Source of the DNA: Candidatus Zipacnadia bacterium
Lineage (GTDB): Bacteria > Armatimonadota > Zipacnadia > Zipacnadales > Zipacnadaceae
DNA length: 5,020 nucleotides
Direction: 5' to 3'
NCBI GenBank assembly: GCA_029821455.1
Contig: JALGTI010000231.1
Location: forward strand, 1 to 5,020
The notes beneath the pieces were generated by a model. The model had not been told where the DNA came from. It saw only the letters and a list, made by a program, of their open reading frames with translations, and did no database searches. Shown piece by piece: positions 4,926 to 5,020 of the stretch. Numbering within the stretch: the stretch's first letter is position 1; every line of letters starts with the position of its first letter. The position numbers and the translations under genes were made by a program.

Positions 4926-5020
4926 ATGAAGACCGGCTTAAGTCGCTGGATACGTAAAGATATGGTTTTTCGCAAGGTATCCGTATGGACGGTAGGTGTA
5001 CTTATAGTTGTTGGCTCGGC
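4926..5020 (+). CDS. Start of a membrane protein gene, truncated by the window edge
   Basis: Only the first 31 codons are visible. The product starts MKTGLSRWIRKDMVFRKVSV, rich in Lys and Arg (residues 2, 7, 10, 11, 16, 17), followed by an uninterrupted hydrophobic run from residue 18 to the edge (WTVGVLIVVGS). This is the positive-inside pattern of a protein inserted with its N-terminus in the cytoplasm. The layout of a basic stretch ending in RK followed by TM1 resembles the start of the MacB/FtsX permease on the other strand (REVQHRK then FLLGLLAVAM), so a second ABC permease is possible. A signal-anchored adaptor of HlyD type would look similar at this point. The start is backed by GGAGGT (4913-4918). 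The gene is divergent from the minus-strand cluster and may share its control region. Confidence 0.7.
   Translation, partial: MKTGLSRWIRKDMVFRKVSVWTVGVLIVVGS

Noticed and set aside
4838..4957. Small plus-strand frame of 39 codons starting inside the CATATATATG palindrome, after GGAGGA
   Set aside because: The Shine-Dalgarno spacing is about 12 bases, the peptide has no recognisable features, and it overlaps out of frame the better-supported start at 4926. A leader peptide is possible but not supported.

Overview
The window looks like a chromosomal segment from a Gram-negative-type bacterium of moderate GC content. The best taxonomic clue is the prepilin-like protein at 2794-3453 (minus). It joins a GFTLIE methylation motif, the block LFPVFARAREAARKTSCLSN with MYAQDYDE, and a C-terminal H-X9-DG motif. 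From my knowledge of the family, that combination is typical of the large prepilin-like families of Armatimonadota and, in related form, Planctomycetes and Verrucomicrobia. I favour Armatimonadota with moderate confidence; no rRNA or other marker gene is present to confirm it.

Layout. Positions 14-559 (+) hold an orphan soluble protein of unknown function. The convergent gap 560-875 holds the C-terminal fragment of an ISXO2-like (IS1595-family) transposase at 628-786 (+), which is too short for routine ORF calling. From 876 to 4793 everything reads on the minus strand, in transcription order: a 416-residue membrane-anchored extracytoplasmic protein of unknown family (4793-3543), the H-X9-DG prepilin-like protein (3453-2794), a MacB/FtsX-type ABC permease (2677-1541) and its LolD/MacB-type ATPase (1538-876). 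The last two are translationally coupled. A 132-base divergent region (4794-4925) with a palindrome and short repeats separates this cluster from a plus-strand gene that begins at 4926 and runs off the window; its first 31 residues look like the start of a membrane protein.

How they may work together. The ATPase and permease almost certainly form one type VII (MacB/Lol-like) ABC complex, a class that uses ATP to move an extracytoplasmic domain rather than to pump small solutes through the bilayer. The large membrane-anchored protein encoded upstream could be its extracytoplasmic partner. Both the permease's outer domain and this protein carry a Cys-X-Cys pair, which hints at a shared metal or thiol chemistry. 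The prepilin lies between them on the same strand, so a four-gene unit is possible. However, the gaps of 89 and 116 bases leave room for separate promoters, and H-X9-DG prepilin genes are often scattered singly in such genomes. The functional grouping is therefore inference. I see no tRNA, rRNA, CRISPR array, complete insertion sequence or origin.
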